From positions 62,001 through 126,000 of the forward strand of contig JAJCXN010000004.1 in NCBI GenBank assembly GCA_029263415.1: a stretch of 64,000 bases of DNA. Direction: 5' to 3'. This document shows, one piece after another, positions 1-8,363 of the stretch. The notes beneath the pieces are model-generated. The model did not search any database. It was not told where the DNA came from and was given only the letters and a program-made list of their open reading frames with translations. A program made the position numbers and the translations under genes. This stretch comes from Acidobacteriota bacterium. GTDB taxonomy: Bacteria; Acidobacteriota; Thermoanaerobaculia; Multivoradales; Multivoraceae. Every line of letters begins with the position of its first letter. The stretch's first letter is position 1.

Positions 1-266
1 AGGTCTGTTGTTGGCCAGCCTGCGGTGAACACCGCTAGTGACCCCTGCTTATCGCCGATTCGGACCGCATGGCCGGTCTCCTCGGCGGTCTGGCTGTCAA
101 TCCGGAGAGCGTCTTGGGAGTTGATGGAGAAGGTCGCGATTCGTAACTTGCCCGCCTTTACCACGAGTTCCTTTTGAGGCGTACCGATCGCTTGAAACGG
201 CGCCTCGCAGTTGTTGAGGCATTGCTCGAAGCGATCCTCCGATCCAGTGTCTAGAGCGGCACTCAT
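1..266 (-). CDS. PmbA/TldD-like protein, N-terminal part (cut by window edge)
   Basis: An open reading frame starts at ATG (264-266, minus) and runs off the left edge, so only the first 88 residues are visible. They read as an N-terminal PmbA/TldD-type domain: an acidic helix, then a strand-rich stretch with VKAGKLRIATFS and GHAVRIGDKQGSLAVF, resembling the part of this family that ends in a Gx(A/V)VR strand. The start overlaps the stop of the upstream TldD-like gene by four bases (ATGA), implying translational coupling. TldD and PmbA act together as a heterodimeric metalloprotease in known systems, so the pairing itself supports the call. The family assignment of this fragment alone is modest. 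Confidence 0.6.
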   Translation of the reverse strand, partial: MSAALDTGSEDRFEQCLNNCEAPFQAIGTPQKELVVKAGKLRIATFSINSQDALRIDSQTAEETGHAVRIGDKQGSLAVFTAGWPTTD

Positions 267-1657
267 GGTGCCTGCACCTGAATCTGATCGAGCCTAAGGC
301 TCGGGCATCTTGCCCAGACCGGCATGCGTTGGCCGCCCTTGGCGCACCAGCCAGCGCCGCCTTCTGCGCGAATCGCGCCCACTGCCGACACCGAAGACAA
401 GAGATCGGCGAGGCTTCCGCGTACCACCGTGAGGCCGACCCGCTCGCCGAGCGAACCGTTGTCGAACCTGCGCCCACATGCTGCAACTAGTGTGACCAGG
501 CCGGTGATGGGCTCCAACGACCCACGGACGATTTGATCGAGCCAAAGACCCTCGCCGCTGAGCAGGGCCTCGTTCGATGTGGAACCTTCCAACATGTCGA
601 GAAAGTAGGAGCGGGGGCCAGCGAGTTCGTGGCGAGAGGCACGCCGCCCGCAGCCGGGGTCGACGCTTGCGCTGCGTTCGCTCCAGGCCACATCTGCGAT
701 CGGCTGGCCCACACGACCTTCGCGTAGTAGCCAGCGCTTCTTGGTGGGCGTGCCCTCATCATCGTGAGTGCGGCGCACGCCCACGGGGGCTGCGTTCGGA
801 TCGTCGAGAACGCTGAGACTGGTGGCGCCCAGCTCAAGACCGATTGCGTCGCCCAGGTTGCCGGAAGCGCTCAAGATATCCGCCTCGAGCGCGTGCGCTA
901 CGGCCTCGTGCAGAAAGACCGCAGCTGCGTGCGGACTCAGTACAACGTTGGCGCGTTCGGGGTGGGGCGGCCTCGCCTCGCGTGCTCTGAAACGTTCGAC
1001 TAAGAGGCTGGCTACATGTTGGCCAATCGAGCTTCGATCCTGCGTTCCGATCGCAGTGCCAGCTTCGCTTGAAGACAGTGGGAAGAGGCCTCCGACAGTT
1101 CGGTTTGTACCGTCGACGATCGCAGCGCTGAAGCTCACGTAGTTCTCGCTTTGGGGCTCCGCGAGGATGGCCGGTCCGACCACCAGGAGGTCGCGGCGAT
1201 GGTGCGTGAGTTCGACCGAGAACGGGAAAGCTGCGCGACGCTCCCGAACCGCCTCCTCGATACGTCGAGGGATTCGGGACAAGGATCCGCTGAGCGCTGG
1301 CCACGCAGCGCTCTCGAGCTCCAGGTGCGGTAGCGGTACCGATGAGAGACTCCGAGCGACGCGCCTTAGTGCCGCGTCAAAGTCACTGCCGTGGAAGGAG
1401 TCTCTGCTCTCTTGCCAGGAGCGGTCATTCGCCAGCAAACGCACCACAAACCCTTGCTCTCGATGGATCTTTTGCCTGGGTGAGTCGTTTGGCCGCTGGT
1501 CCGTTGACCAATGCAGGCGTTCTCGATGCGAGCGCTCAAAAAGCGCGTCGGCGCGCATGCCCGGTTCGGATTGGATTCGCGCGAGTAGGTGTGCGGCGCG
1601 CAGGTGGTCGAAGTCGATAATGCTCAAAGCCGATGGGGACCTCGGATTGCCAGGCAT
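263..1657 (-). CDS. TldD/PmbA family metalloprotease (TldD-like)
   Basis: The product is 464 residues, close to the usual TldD length of about 480. It carries the family metal-binding motif HEAVAH at residues 250-255 within VFLHEAVAHALEAD, where the helix supplies two zinc ligands. The C-terminus has the glycine and cysteine-containing GGAGWCAKGGQ stretch typical of TldD barrels. TldD with PmbA cleaves unstructured peptides and matures some ribosomal peptides such as microcins; the substrate here is unknown. It is translated upstream of, and overlaps by four bases, the PmbA-like partner. The start ATG at 1655-1657 faces the carboxyltransferase gene across a 191-base divergent gap. Confidence 0.85.
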   Translation of the reverse strand: MPGNPRSPSALSIIDFDHLRAAHLLARIQSEPGMRADALFERSHRERLHWSTDQRPNDSPRQKIHREQGFVVRLLANDRSWQESRDSFHGSDFDAALRRVARSLSSVPLPHLELESAAWPALSGSLSRIPRRIEEAVRERRAAFPFSVELTHHRRDLLVVGPAILAEPQSENYVSFSAAIVDGTNRTVGGLFPLSSSEAGTAIGTQDRSSIGQHVASLLVERFRAREARPPHPERANVVLSPHAAAVFLHEAVAHALEADILSASGNLGDAIGLELGATSLSVLDDPNAAPVGVRRTHDDEGTPTKKRWLLREGRVGQPIADVAWSERSASVDPGCGRRASRHELAGPRSYFLDMLEGSTSNEALLSGEGLWLDQIVRGSLEPITGLVTLVAACGRRFDNGSLGERVGLTVVRGSLADLLSSVSAVGAIRAEGGAGWCAKGGQRMPVWARCPSLRLDQIQVQAP

Positions 1658-1848
1658 CGATGGATGCTCAAGTCGAAGCGTGTCATGGTACCTCGCGACT
1701 GTGTGGAGCTAGCGTAGGCCAAACAGAGATTTGAGTCCCGCCAAAGCTGTGCTGTGATAGGTACGCCAAAGATCCAACCCGACTTGAAAGCAGACAAACA
1801 CCCAAAGTCCTTTCCGGTCACCCGAGAGTCACGATTGAGAGTGAGCAA

Positions 1849-3411
1849 ATGAACCAAGACACGCTGCGTGAGCAGCAAGTGCACGAGCTAGAACAGCGCA
1901 TCGCCGCGGCGCGTGCAGGTGGTGGCGAACAACGAGTCCAGCGCCAACATGATGGCGGCAAGCTGACCGCGCGGGAGCGGGTGGAGATGTTGCTGGATCC
2001 CGAGTCTTTTGTTGAGATTGATGCGCTGGTCACTCATCGCTGTCGCGACTTTGGGATGGATAAACAGCGATTCCCTGGCGATGGGGTGGTCTGCGGTTAC
2101 GGTTCGGTCGAAGGTCGCCTGGTGTACGTGTTTGCTCAGGACTTCACCGTTTTCGGAGGATCCTTATCGGAGACCAACGCCGAGAAGATTTGCAAGGTGA
2201 TGGACCTCGCGGTCGAGAACGGCGCCCCTCTGGTCGGCTTGAACGACTCCGGCGGCGCGCGAATCCAAGAGGGAGTGGTTTCGCTGGGCGGCTACGCCGA
2301 CATCTTCTTGCGCAACACACTGGCGTCTGGGGTTGTGCCGCAGATCAGCGCCATCATGGGGCCGTGTGCTGGCGGAGCGGTGTACTCACCAGCCATCACG
2401 GACTTCGTCTTCATGGTGGAAAACACCAGTTACATGTTCGTCACCGGTCCCGATGTGATCAAGACCGTCACTCACGAAGAGGTGACCATGGAGGAGTTGG
2501 GCGGCGCCTCGACTCATGCCGCCCGCAGCGGTGTCTCGCATTTCAGTGTGGCCAGCGACGCTGCCTGCTTGTTGGCGATCCGAGACCTGCTTTCGTACTT
2601 GCCGAGCAACAATCTTGATGATCCACCGATGCGCGAATCGGACGACGATCCTGAGCGCGCCTCAAGCGAACTCGATGACGTGGTGCCAACCGACCCCAAC
2701 AAGCCCTACGACATCAAACGTCTGATCCAGTTGGTGGTCGATGACGGCAAGGTGCTTGAGGTCCAGGCCGACTACGCGAAGAACATCGTGGTTGGGTTTG
2801 CCAGGTGTGGCGGCCAAACGGTTGGAATCGTGGCCAACCAGCCGGCGTACCTCGCAGGCGTTCTAGACATCGATGCGAGCCTCAAGGGTGCGCGTTTCGT
2901 TCGATTCTGCGATGCGTTCAACATCCCCTTGGTGACCTTTGAGGATGTGCCAGGCTTCTTGCCAGGAACCCAGCAGGAGTTTGGCGGCATCATCAAGCAC
3001 GGGGCGAAGCTGCTGTTTGCCTATGCCGAAGCCACCGTGCCCAAGATCACCATCATCACGCGCAAAGCCTACGGGGGTGCCTATTGTGTGATGTCGAGCA
3101 AGCACCTACGTACCGACGTCAATCTCGCCTATCCGACTGCCGAGATCGCGGTCATGGGACCAAGTGGTGCTGTCAACATTTTGTATCGGCGAGAGCTCAA
3201 AGAAGCAAGCGATCCGGAGGCGGTGCGCGCTGAGAAGATCGAGGAGTATCGAACCAAGTTCTCGAACCCTTACGTTGCAGCTGAGCGGGGCTTTGTTGAT
3301 GCCGTAATCGAACCCAGGATGACTCGGCGCGAGATCATTCGTGCGTTGCGACAGCTACGCGGCAAGCGCCAGTCCTTGCCTCCCAAGAAGCACGGCAATA
3401 TTCCACTCTGA
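1849..3411 (+). CDS. pccB: Acyl-CoA (propionyl-CoA type) carboxylase, carboxyltransferase (beta) subunit
   Basis: A 520-residue carboxyltransferase of the PccB/MmdA type. It transfers CO2 from biotin on a carrier protein to an acyl-CoA, most likely propionyl-CoA, giving methylmalonyl-CoA. Visible family landmarks are [14 protein letters not shown] near the N-terminus, [19 protein letters not shown], the acyl-CoA oxyanion-hole loop [25 protein letters not shown], and the biotin-binding half with [14 protein letters not shown] and [13 protein letters not shown]. Length and both crotonase-fold halves are complete. Its biotin carboxylase and carrier partners are probably the genes at 39.1 and 40.6 kb. 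A perfect hairpin overlaps the stop codon. Acetyl-CoA as an alternative substrate cannot be excluded. Confidence 0.93.
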   Translation: MNQDTLREQQVHELEQRIAAARAGGGEQRVQRQHDGGKLTARERVEMLLDPESFVEIDALVTHRCRDFGMDKQRFPGDGVVCGYGSVEGRLVYVFAQDFTVFGGSLSETNAEKICKVMDLAVENGAPLVGLNDSGGARIQEGVVSLGGYADIFLRNTLASGVVPQISAIMGPCAGGAVYSPAITDFVFMVENTSYMFVTGPDVIKTVTHEEVTMEELGGASTHAARSGVSHFSVASDAACLLAIRDLLSYLPSNNLDDPPMRESDDDPERASSELDDVVPTDPNKPYDIKRLIQLVVDDGKVLEVQADYAKNIVVGFARCGGQTVGIVANQPAYLAGVLDIDASLKGARFVRFCDAFNIPLVTFEDVPGFLPGTQQEFGGIIKHGAKLLFAYAEATVPKITIITRKAYGGAYCVMSSKHLRTDVNLAYPTAEIAVMGPSGAVNILYRRELKEASDPEAVRAEKIEEYRTKFSNPYVAAERGFVDAVIEPRMTRREIIRALRQLRGKRQSLPPKKHGNIPL

Positions 3412-3441
3412 ATCGGCGTGCTGAATAGCACGCCGATTCAG
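3408..3441 (+). terminator. Perfect hairpin overlapping the end of the carboxyltransferase gene
   Basis: The arms 3408-3422 and 3427-3441 are a perfect 15-bp inverted repeat closed by the tetranucleotide GAAT, and include the stop codon of the upstream gene. The downstream sequence is GAGCTTTATA followed by a C-run, so the U-tract is short and imperfect. I read it as a transcription terminator or mRNA 3'-end stabiliser. Confidence 0.6.
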
Positions 3442-3518
3442 AGCTTTATACCCCCCCCAGGCCCCCCGAGGGGGGGTTCGCTCGAAGGCTACGCCCTCGC
3501 TCGTTGGGTGGTTCAATG

Positions 3519-3720
3519 GTGTGTGGTTTCGGTTTGTGTTGGCTGGCTCTGCGTTGCGGATCGGGTGAGATGGTTTTCCGGAAGGGTCCGCGTCGCCTGT
3601 TGGTGTGGTCCGGCGGCGTGTGTGTGGTTTTGGTTTGTGTTGCCTGGCTCCTACGTTGCGGGTCGAGTGAGATGGTTTCCTGGATGGCTTCGCTCTTGCG
3701 GCTGGTGTGGTCCGACGAGC
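3519..3720. repeat. Imperfect tandem repeat, two units of about 101 bp, in a 674-bp non-coding stretch
   Basis: The gap 3412-4085 lacks a convincing gene. Inside it, units beginning at 3519 and 3620 share GTGTGTGGTTT, GGTTTGTGTTG, GAGATGGTTT and GTGGTCCG in the same order with a 101-102 base period. Degenerate copies of a GGCTTCGCTCTTGC-like core recur near 3487, 3687 and 3771. The block is preceded by a C-run/G-run palindrome at about 3451-3477. Open frames across it translate to repetitive Trp/Cys/Val-rich sequence and are not credible proteins. The remainder up to purE (3730-4085) shows nothing recognisable apart from the purE upstream region. Confidence 0.6.
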
Positions 3721-4085
3721 GAGTGAGCCTTTCTAGTGCCGCCGCGGCTGCGGCCGGGAGTTACTCTAGGGCTTCGCTCTTGCTCGCTGGTGCGATGTTC
3801 GCTTGTCCGCCTTTTCGATGAGCAACCGATACGGCGCTTGCTGGCGAGTCTTAGGTCGGACAACTTGTGATTGGTCTGGCGGCCGCTTGTAGCTCGGCGA
3901 CCGAAGCTCGATGCGACGATCAGGAGGTCGCTTTCTCGCTGGGTCTCGCGAGCCGACGCTGAGGGTCAGTGTTTCCTCGATGGCGAGGAGGTCTCCGCTA
4001 CGCGGAACTCCACTCGTCAGCGTTCGGGTTGGGCTAGAGTCGGCGCGGAAATGGAATCAGAATTCAACTTACGGAGGATGCATCG

Positions 4086-4598
4086 GTGACTGACAACGGG
4101 GCAAAGGTACGCGTCGGAATCGTGATGGGTAGTAAGTCGGACTGGCCGATCATGAAGGATGCAGTGGCCGTGTGTAAGGAGCTCGGTATCGGCTGCGAGG
4201 CCCGGGTCTTGTCCGCGCATCGGACTCCGGACGAGACGGCGGAGTGGGCCAGCAGTGCGCGCGGCCGCGGTGTTGGTGTGTTGATCGCTGGTGCCGGTGG
4301 CGCAGCGCATCTGCCAGGGGTCGTCGCTGCATCGACCATCTTGCCGGTCATCGGCGTGCCGATTCCTAACGGTCCTCTGTCAGGTTTTGACGCACTCTTG
4401 GCCATTGTCCAGATGCCCAAGGGCATTCCGGTGGCCACCGTTGGAGTTGGCAGGGCCGACAATGCTGCTCTGCTCGCAGTGCACATCCTCTCGGTCGCGG
4501 ACGCTGAGCTTCAAACGCGGCTCCTCGACTACCGTGCGTCGATGCGGGAGAAGGTCCTCGCCGCGGATGCATCGCTCGCTGATGAGGAGTCGAGCTGA
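4086..4598 (+). CDS. purE: N5-carboxyaminoimidazole ribonucleotide mutase, PurE
   Basis: 170 residues, the usual size for bacterial class I PurE, which moves the carboxyl group of N5-CAIR to C4 to give CAIR in purine biosynthesis. Family signatures are all present: GIVMGSKSDWP at the nucleotide-binding loop, VLSAHRTPDE, AGAGGAAHLPGVVAA and the C-terminal GVGRADNAALLA. The active-site loop reads GVPIPN rather than the commoner GVPVQS. The start is taken as GTG (4086-4088) after GGAGG at 4074-4078. The stop overlaps the next start by one base (TGATG), so purE and rpiB are one transcription unit. No purK lies in the window, so the supply of N5-CAIR cannot be judged here. Confidence 0.93.
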   Translation: MTDNGAKVRVGIVMGSKSDWPIMKDAVAVCKELGIGCEARVLSAHRTPDETAEWASSARGRGVGVLIAGAGGAAHLPGVVAASTILPVIGVPIPNGPLSGFDALLAIVQMPKGIPVATVGVGRADNAALLAVHILSVADAELQTRLLDYRASMREKVLAADASLADEESS

Positions 4599-5056
4599 TG
4601 CCAGAGCAGGTCTCAGAGCAGACGTCTCGGGTCGCCATCGCTGCCGATCACGCGGGCGTCGAAATGAAGCAGCAACTGTGTAACCTGCTCGAAGAGCGCG
4701 GGCACGCGGTTGACGATCTGGGGCCTCAAACAACCGACAGCGTCGACTATCCCGACTATGCGCACCAGTTGGCTCAACGCATCACCAGCGGCGAGGTAGA
4801 TCAGGGTGTACTGGTGTGTGGCACCGGGATCGGTATGGCGATGTCAGCCAACCGGCATGTGGGCGTGAGGGCTGTGGTGTGCACTGAAGAGCTGTCTGCT
4901 CGTTTGAGTCGTAGCCACAACGACGCCAATGTTCTGTGCTTAGGAGCGCGCCTGATCGGGTCGGCCAAGGCCGAAGCCATCCTCGAGGCTTTCTTGGCTA
5001 CACCGTTCGATCGCGACCGGCACACTCGCAGGGTTGGCAAGATCGAGATCAGCTGA
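4598..5056 (+). CDS. rpiB: Ribose-5-phosphate isomerase B (RpiB/LacAB family)
   Basis: A 152-residue protein of the RpiB/LacAB family, interconverting ribose 5-phosphate and ribulose 5-phosphate in the cytoplasm. It has VAIAADHAGVEMKQ at the phosphate-binding N-terminus, the catalytic cysteine in VLVCGTGIGMAMSANR, and SRSHNDANVLCLGARLIG with the conserved His-Asn pair. Length matches the family. Coupling to purE makes sense because purine synthesis draws on ribose 5-phosphate. Converges on folC with a four-base gap, with no obvious terminator between them. Allose-6-phosphate or galactose-6-phosphate isomerase activity is a less likely alternative. Confidence 0.92.
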   Translation: MPEQVSEQTSRVAIAADHAGVEMKQQLCNLLEERGHAVDDLGPQTTDSVDYPDYAHQLAQRITSGEVDQGVLVCGTGIGMAMSANRHVGVRAVVCTEELSARLSRSHNDANVLCLGARLIGSAKAEAILEAFLATPFDRDRHTRRVGKIEIS

Positions 5057-5060
5057 GCCT

Positions 5061-6449
5061 TCAGCCGAACAAGGAGATGTCGGCGGCTGCAGTAGGCGTG
5101 TTGTAGCGCTGATGAAGCCAGGTGCGCGCCTCGCCGACGGCATAGAGCGAGCCGCACACCACCAGGCCGTTGGGTGAGGCGTCGATTGCCTGCTCGAGAG
5201 CATCGGCGAACTGATCGATCGCGAGGCAGCGTTCCGACAAGATCGGTTGATAGCGCTTGAGTTGCGCTGCAAGCTCGCGGCCGTCGAGCGCTCGGTGGCT
5301 GGTGGGCGAGGTGAGCCAAATCCGGTCCACACAAGGAGCCAGCGCTTGTAACGATTCGGCCGCGTTCTTCTTGCGTAGCGAAGCGAAGAGCAGATTGGAT
5401 CGGGCCATCCCTAGCGAATCGCTCAGTCCGCTATTCGCTAGGTACTTGGTCAATGCGCGCGCGCCGGCCAAATTGTGTGCGCCGTCCAGTAGGACCTTGC
5501 GGGGTCCACGAGAGCTCTCGATCTCCACCAACTCCAGCCGGCCGGGCCATCGACACTGTTCGACGCCGGCGATAATCGACTTGCCTTCGATCCGCTCGAA
5601 CCCAAGGATCTTCAGATGCTCGGCTGCCCTCGCGGCCATGGCGGTGTTGGTGTGGTGATGCGAGGCAGCGCGCGCTTGGGCAAAGCGATAGGAGCGTGCG
5701 GGGCCGCTCGGCGGTCGAGCGTTCAGGGCAACCTCAAAGCCTGACTCGGGTGGCGCGAGCGTGGTCACAGTCGTGTGTCGCCAAACGTCTTCTACAGACA
5801 CACCTCGAGCCGCCTGTTCGCGCAGTACCTTCTGCACTCCGGCCTGTCCGGGTGCCCAGACCAGGAGCGGTCGGCCGGGGCGAGCGACGCCTGCCTTCTC
5901 GCGAGCGATCTGATCCAGCCGATGCCCAAGGTGTTCTTGATGGTCGTGGCCGATCGAGGTGATCGCCGACAGGATCGGCTCGGTGGCGTTGGTCGCGTCG
6001 AGCCGTCCTCCAAGGCCGACCTCGAGCACTGCAACGTCGACGCTCGCGTCTGCGAAGTTGATCAGAGCGGCAGCGGTGATGGCTTCGAAGTAGGACGGCA
6101 AGGGATCGTCCGGATCCGCTGCCGTTGTTTCTACAACTCGCTCTAATGCGGCGCAGAGCTGAGAGTCGGTGATCGCGACACCGTCGACCCGGATGCGTTC
6201 GCGGACAGACTGAAGGTGAGGCGAGGTGAACAAACCCGTGCGATAGCCGGCTGCGTTCAAGATCGAGGCGAGCAGGGCTGCGGTTGAGCCCTTGCCGTTG
6301 GTGCCGGCGATAAGGACGATGGGGAACGCTCGGTCGGGGCGTCCAAGCGCGGCGAGGGTGCGCTTGATTCGACCCAGCCCGAGCTTCAGCCCCCACATCT
6401 CGAGCTGGTCAAGGATCGCGGCGGCGTAGGGTGATTTTGCGGTCGTCAT
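5061..6449 (-). CDS. folC: Bifunctional folylpolyglutamate/dihydrofolate synthase
   Basis: A Mur-ligase-fold enzyme of about 462 residues that adds glutamate to dihydropteroate and folates using ATP. Diagnostic stretches are LKLGLGRIKRTLAALG, the P-loop GTNGKGST, GLFTSPHLQSVRERI, VAVLEVGLGGRLDATN and SIGHDHQEHLG, followed by KVLLDGAHN in the C-terminal domain. An upstream ATG would add 26 Arg/Cys-rich residues with no family similarity, so ATG at 6447-6449 (MTTAKSPYA) is preferred. It is divergent from yebC, with only about 110 bases shared for both promoters. FolC is often next to accD in bacteria, but not here. Confidence 0.92.
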   Translation of the reverse strand: MTTAKSPYAAAILDQLEMWGLKLGLGRIKRTLAALGRPDRAFPIVLIAGTNGKGSTAALLASILNAAGYRTGLFTSPHLQSVRERIRVDGVAITDSQLCAALERVVETTAADPDDPLPSYFEAITAAALINFADASVDVAVLEVGLGGRLDATNATEPILSAITSIGHDHQEHLGHRLDQIAREKAGVARPGRPLLVWAPGQAGVQKVLREQAARGVSVEDVWRHTTVTTLAPPESGFEVALNARPPSGPARSYRFAQARAASHHHTNTAMAARAAEHLKILGFERIEGKSIIAGVEQCRWPGRLELVEIESSRGPRKVLLDGAHNLAGARALTKYLANSGLSDSLGMARSNLLFASLRKKNAAESLQALAPCVDRIWLTSPTSHRALDGRELAAQLKRYQPILSERCLAIDQFADALEQAIDASPNGLVVCGSLYAVGEARTWLHQRYNTPTAAADISLFG

Positions 6450-6559
6450 GGTTCGAAGGCTGCCAAGTTTTAGGCCAGGGGCCGTACAATGTGAGGCTCG
6501 AAGGTGATGCCCGAATCGGCGTGCCACACTCTTACCAACTTCCAGAGTAGAGGCTACAC

Positions 6560-7312
6560 ATGTCAGGCCACAGTAAGTGGAGCACGATCAAGCACAAGAA
6601 GGCCGCCAGTGATGCCAAGCGCAGCAAAGTCTTCACCCGGATCCTGAAAGAGATCACCATCGCCGCGCGGCTCGGTGGAGGTGATGCCGCCGGCAACCCG
6701 AGGCTACGCACGGCAGTCGCGGACGCCAAGTCCAGCAACGTGCCGAACGACAATATCGATCGAGCGATCAAGAAGGGAACCGGCGAACTCGAAGGCGTGA
6801 ATCTCGAAGAGGTCACCTACGAAGGGTATGGGCCGGCTGGGGTAGCGGTGATCGTCGAGACGATGACCGACAACCGCAATCGCACGGTCGGCGAAGTGCG
6901 ACACACCTTCTCGCGGTTCGGCGGCAATCTCGGTGAGAACGGATGTGTCGGCTGGATGTTCGACAAAAAGGGTGTGTTCGTCCTCGACGCGGATTCGATC
7001 GGGGAAGAGGCTGTGATGGAAGTAGCGATGGAGATCGAGGCCGACGATTTCGAGCTCGAAGACGAGGGCTACCAGGTCACGGTTGCACCTGAGAAGTACA
7101 TCGACTCTCTGGATGCCTTGCGGCAACGAGAGGACCTCAAGATTGTTTACAAAGAGCTGTCCATGCTGCCGCAGAACACCGTCGAGTTGGATGGCTCCTC
7201 CGCGCCCGGAGTGCTGCGCTTGTTGGACGCTCTTGAGGATCTCGACGACGTGCAGAACGTCTGGTCGAACTTCGACATCTCCGAAGAGGTGATGGCGCAG
7301 CTAGAGGGCTGA
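6560..7312 (+). CDS. yebC: YebC/PmpR family protein (TACO1-like)
   Basis: A 250-residue YebC-family protein. The N-terminus [14 protein letters not shown], the core [17 protein letters not shown], and [14 protein letters not shown] with [20 protein letters not shown] are family signatures. Members act as transcription regulators (PmpR) or, in more recent work, as factors that relieve ribosome stalling at proline stretches. It is followed after 27 bases by ruvC, a common arrangement (yebC-ruvC-ruvAB), although ruvA and ruvB are absent here. A TACAAT hexamer at 6485-6490 lies 70 bases upstream and could be the -10 element, but I find no good -35 partner. Confidence 0.93.
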   Translation: MSGHSKWSTIKHKKAASDAKRSKVFTRILKEITIAARLGGGDAAGNPRLRTAVADAKSSNVPNDNIDRAIKKGTGELEGVNLEEVTYEGYGPAGVAVIVETMTDNRNRTVGEVRHTFSRFGGNLGENGCVGWMFDKKGVFVLDADSIGEEAVMEVAMEIEADDFELEDEGYQVTVAPEKYIDSLDALRQREDLKIVYKELSMLPQNTVELDGSSAPGVLRLLDALEDLDDVQNVWSNFDISEEVMAQLEG

Positions 7313-7339
7313 TGGTGCGGCCTGAGCGCCACGAGCAGG

Positions 7340-7876
7340 TTGACCTTGTCTAGAGCGCCAGGGAAGCCCCGAGGAATCAAGATCCTCGGGCTCGATCCTG
7401 GAAGTCGCTTCACTGGCTACGGGGTGGTGCTGCGCACGGGTAACCAGCTGGAGGCTCTCGCAGCCGGCCGCTTGTCGGTTCCCCAGAAGCTCAGCCTTGC
7501 CGCGCGCCTGCACTGGCTGACCGATCAGGTGCAAGGTTTGATCGAGGAGCATGCGCCCGATGAGGTCGCACTCGAGACCACCTTTGCCGGCGTCAACAAT
7601 CGATCGCTAATCGTTATGGCGCAGGCTCGTGGTGCGATCCTGTCGGCGCTAGGCGGTCGAGCGATCGAACCACGGGAGTTCTCGCCCGCTGAGATCAAAC
7701 GGACGGTCACCGGTAACGGGCGAGCAGACAAGGTGCAGGTCGCGCGCATGGTGTCGATGCTCTTGAAGATCGATACCGGCAAGACCAGTTCGGACGCCAC
7801 CGACGCGCTTGCGATCGCCTTGTGTCACGCGCAGAACGTGACCATGGATTCGATCAAGAGACGTGCTCTTTGCTAA
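7340..7876 (+). CDS. ruvC: Crossover junction endodeoxyribonuclease RuvC
   Basis: A Holliday-junction resolvase of about 178 residues that makes paired nicks across four-way junctions. The acidic catalytic residues are visible: Asp19 in ILGLDPGSRFTGYG, Glu79 in VALETTFAGVNNRS, and Asp152/Asp155 in SSDATDALAIA. Length and RNase H-like order are normal. The start is uncertain: TTG at 7340 follows GAGCAGG, and TTG at 7346 is an alternative; the ATG overlapping the yebC stop is out of frame. It probably shares the yebC transcript. The usual ruvA and ruvB neighbours are missing, and a long structured non-coding region follows. Confidence 0.93.
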   Translation: MTLSRAPGKPRGIKILGLDPGSRFTGYGVVLRTGNQLEALAAGRLSVPQKLSLAARLHWLTDQVQGLIEEHAPDEVALETTFAGVNNRSLIVMAQARGAILSALGGRAIEPREFSPAEIKRTVTGNGRADKVQVARMVSMLLKIDTGKTSSDATDALAIALCHAQNVTMDSIKRRALC

Positions 7877-7957
7877 GCAGCGATGGCGGTCGTTCGCCTG
7901 TCTGCTGCGCAACCGCCCATTCACAATCGGTCCGCCTTTCAAGCGTTCGAATCCTTG

Positions 7958-7966
7958 TGCTACGAT
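7958..7966 (+). promoter_or_regulatory. Putative extended -10 promoter for the exbB leader
   Basis: TG-C-TACGAT at 7958-7966 resembles an extended -10 element. A poor -35 (TTCAAG, 7938-7943) is 17 bases upstream. Transcription would start near 7973, just ahead of the structured stretch and about 390 bases before exbB. Confidence 0.3.
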
Positions 7967-7985
7967 CCCCGCCCTCTGGTTTTTT

Positions 7986-8129
7986 GGCGAGGAATCGGCC
8001 CTTCAGGGGGTTGGCCATCAGCGGGCTTAAGAGCCTTCAAAGAAGTTGCCTCAGGGTTGTTGTCGGTAGGCATGCGGTCCGGGCTTTGCGCTTGGCGGTG
8101 CACAACCCCGAGTCGTGATCTTCCTCGCC
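7986..8129 (+). ncRNA. Candidate structured RNA, 5' part of the exbB leader
   Basis: The 487-base gap between ruvC and exbB holds no credible gene but many complementary segments. GGCGAGGAA (7986-7994) pairs perfectly with TTCCTCGCC (8121-8129) and encloses several further helices. CTCAGGGTTGT (8050-8060) pairs with ACAACCCCGAG (8102-8112) with one mismatch. GGCT/AGCC closes a TAAG loop (8024-8035), and CCC/GGG closes a TTCA loop (7999-8008). The closed, multibranched outline suggests an RNA rather than DNA sites. I could not match it to a known riboswitch, 6S RNA, RNase P or tmRNA. It may be a leader of exbB or an independent small RNA. Confidence 0.4.
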
Positions 8130-8175
8130 GGTTTGGTTGTAGGTTCGCACTGAAATAGGTAATAGTCGTGGCACA

Positions 8176-8238
8176 GGCAGTGTCGCAGGTCGTGATCCTC
8201 GCAGAGCGAGGCAAAGATCGCGTTTCGCAGACACTGCC
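8176..8238 (+). promoter_or_regulatory. Long hairpin in the exbB leader
   Basis: A 63-base segment folds on itself in three stacked helices. GGCAGTGTC (8176-8184) pairs with GACACTGCC (8230-8238), nine perfect pairs. CGTGATC (8191-8197) pairs with GATCGCG (8216-8222), with one G-U. CTCGC (8198-8202) pairs with GCGAG (8206-8210) around an AGA loop. A third hairpin, GATCCGC/GCGGGTC at 8320-8338, lies just before the exbB ribosome site. No U-run follows, so these are not classical terminators. Confidence 0.5.
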
Positions 8239-8363
8239 AAGCTGGTCAAGAAGCTAAGTGTGCGGTCCAGCTTTGAATGTCTTGAGACTCATACAGTCGT
8301 CTAGTGAATCTTGGAACTTGATCCGCCATGAGCGGGTCTAACGCAGCGTTGAGGAGGTCATAG

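Noticed and set aside
3418-3821. Open frames of 102 and 105 codons inside the repeat block
   Set aside because: Their translation follows the DNA repeat and is rich in Trp, Cys and Val; no start signal and no protein-like pattern.
7941-7960. TTCGAAT loop resembling a tRNA T-arm
   Set aside because: The flanking five-base arms do not pair and no anticodon or acceptor arms are found.
7986-8129. 6S RNA, RNase P or tmRNA for the structured leader
   Set aside because: Length is near 6S RNA, but the paired arms and the sequence do not give the long terminal stem of 6S; no RNase P or tmRNA signature beyond short chance matches.
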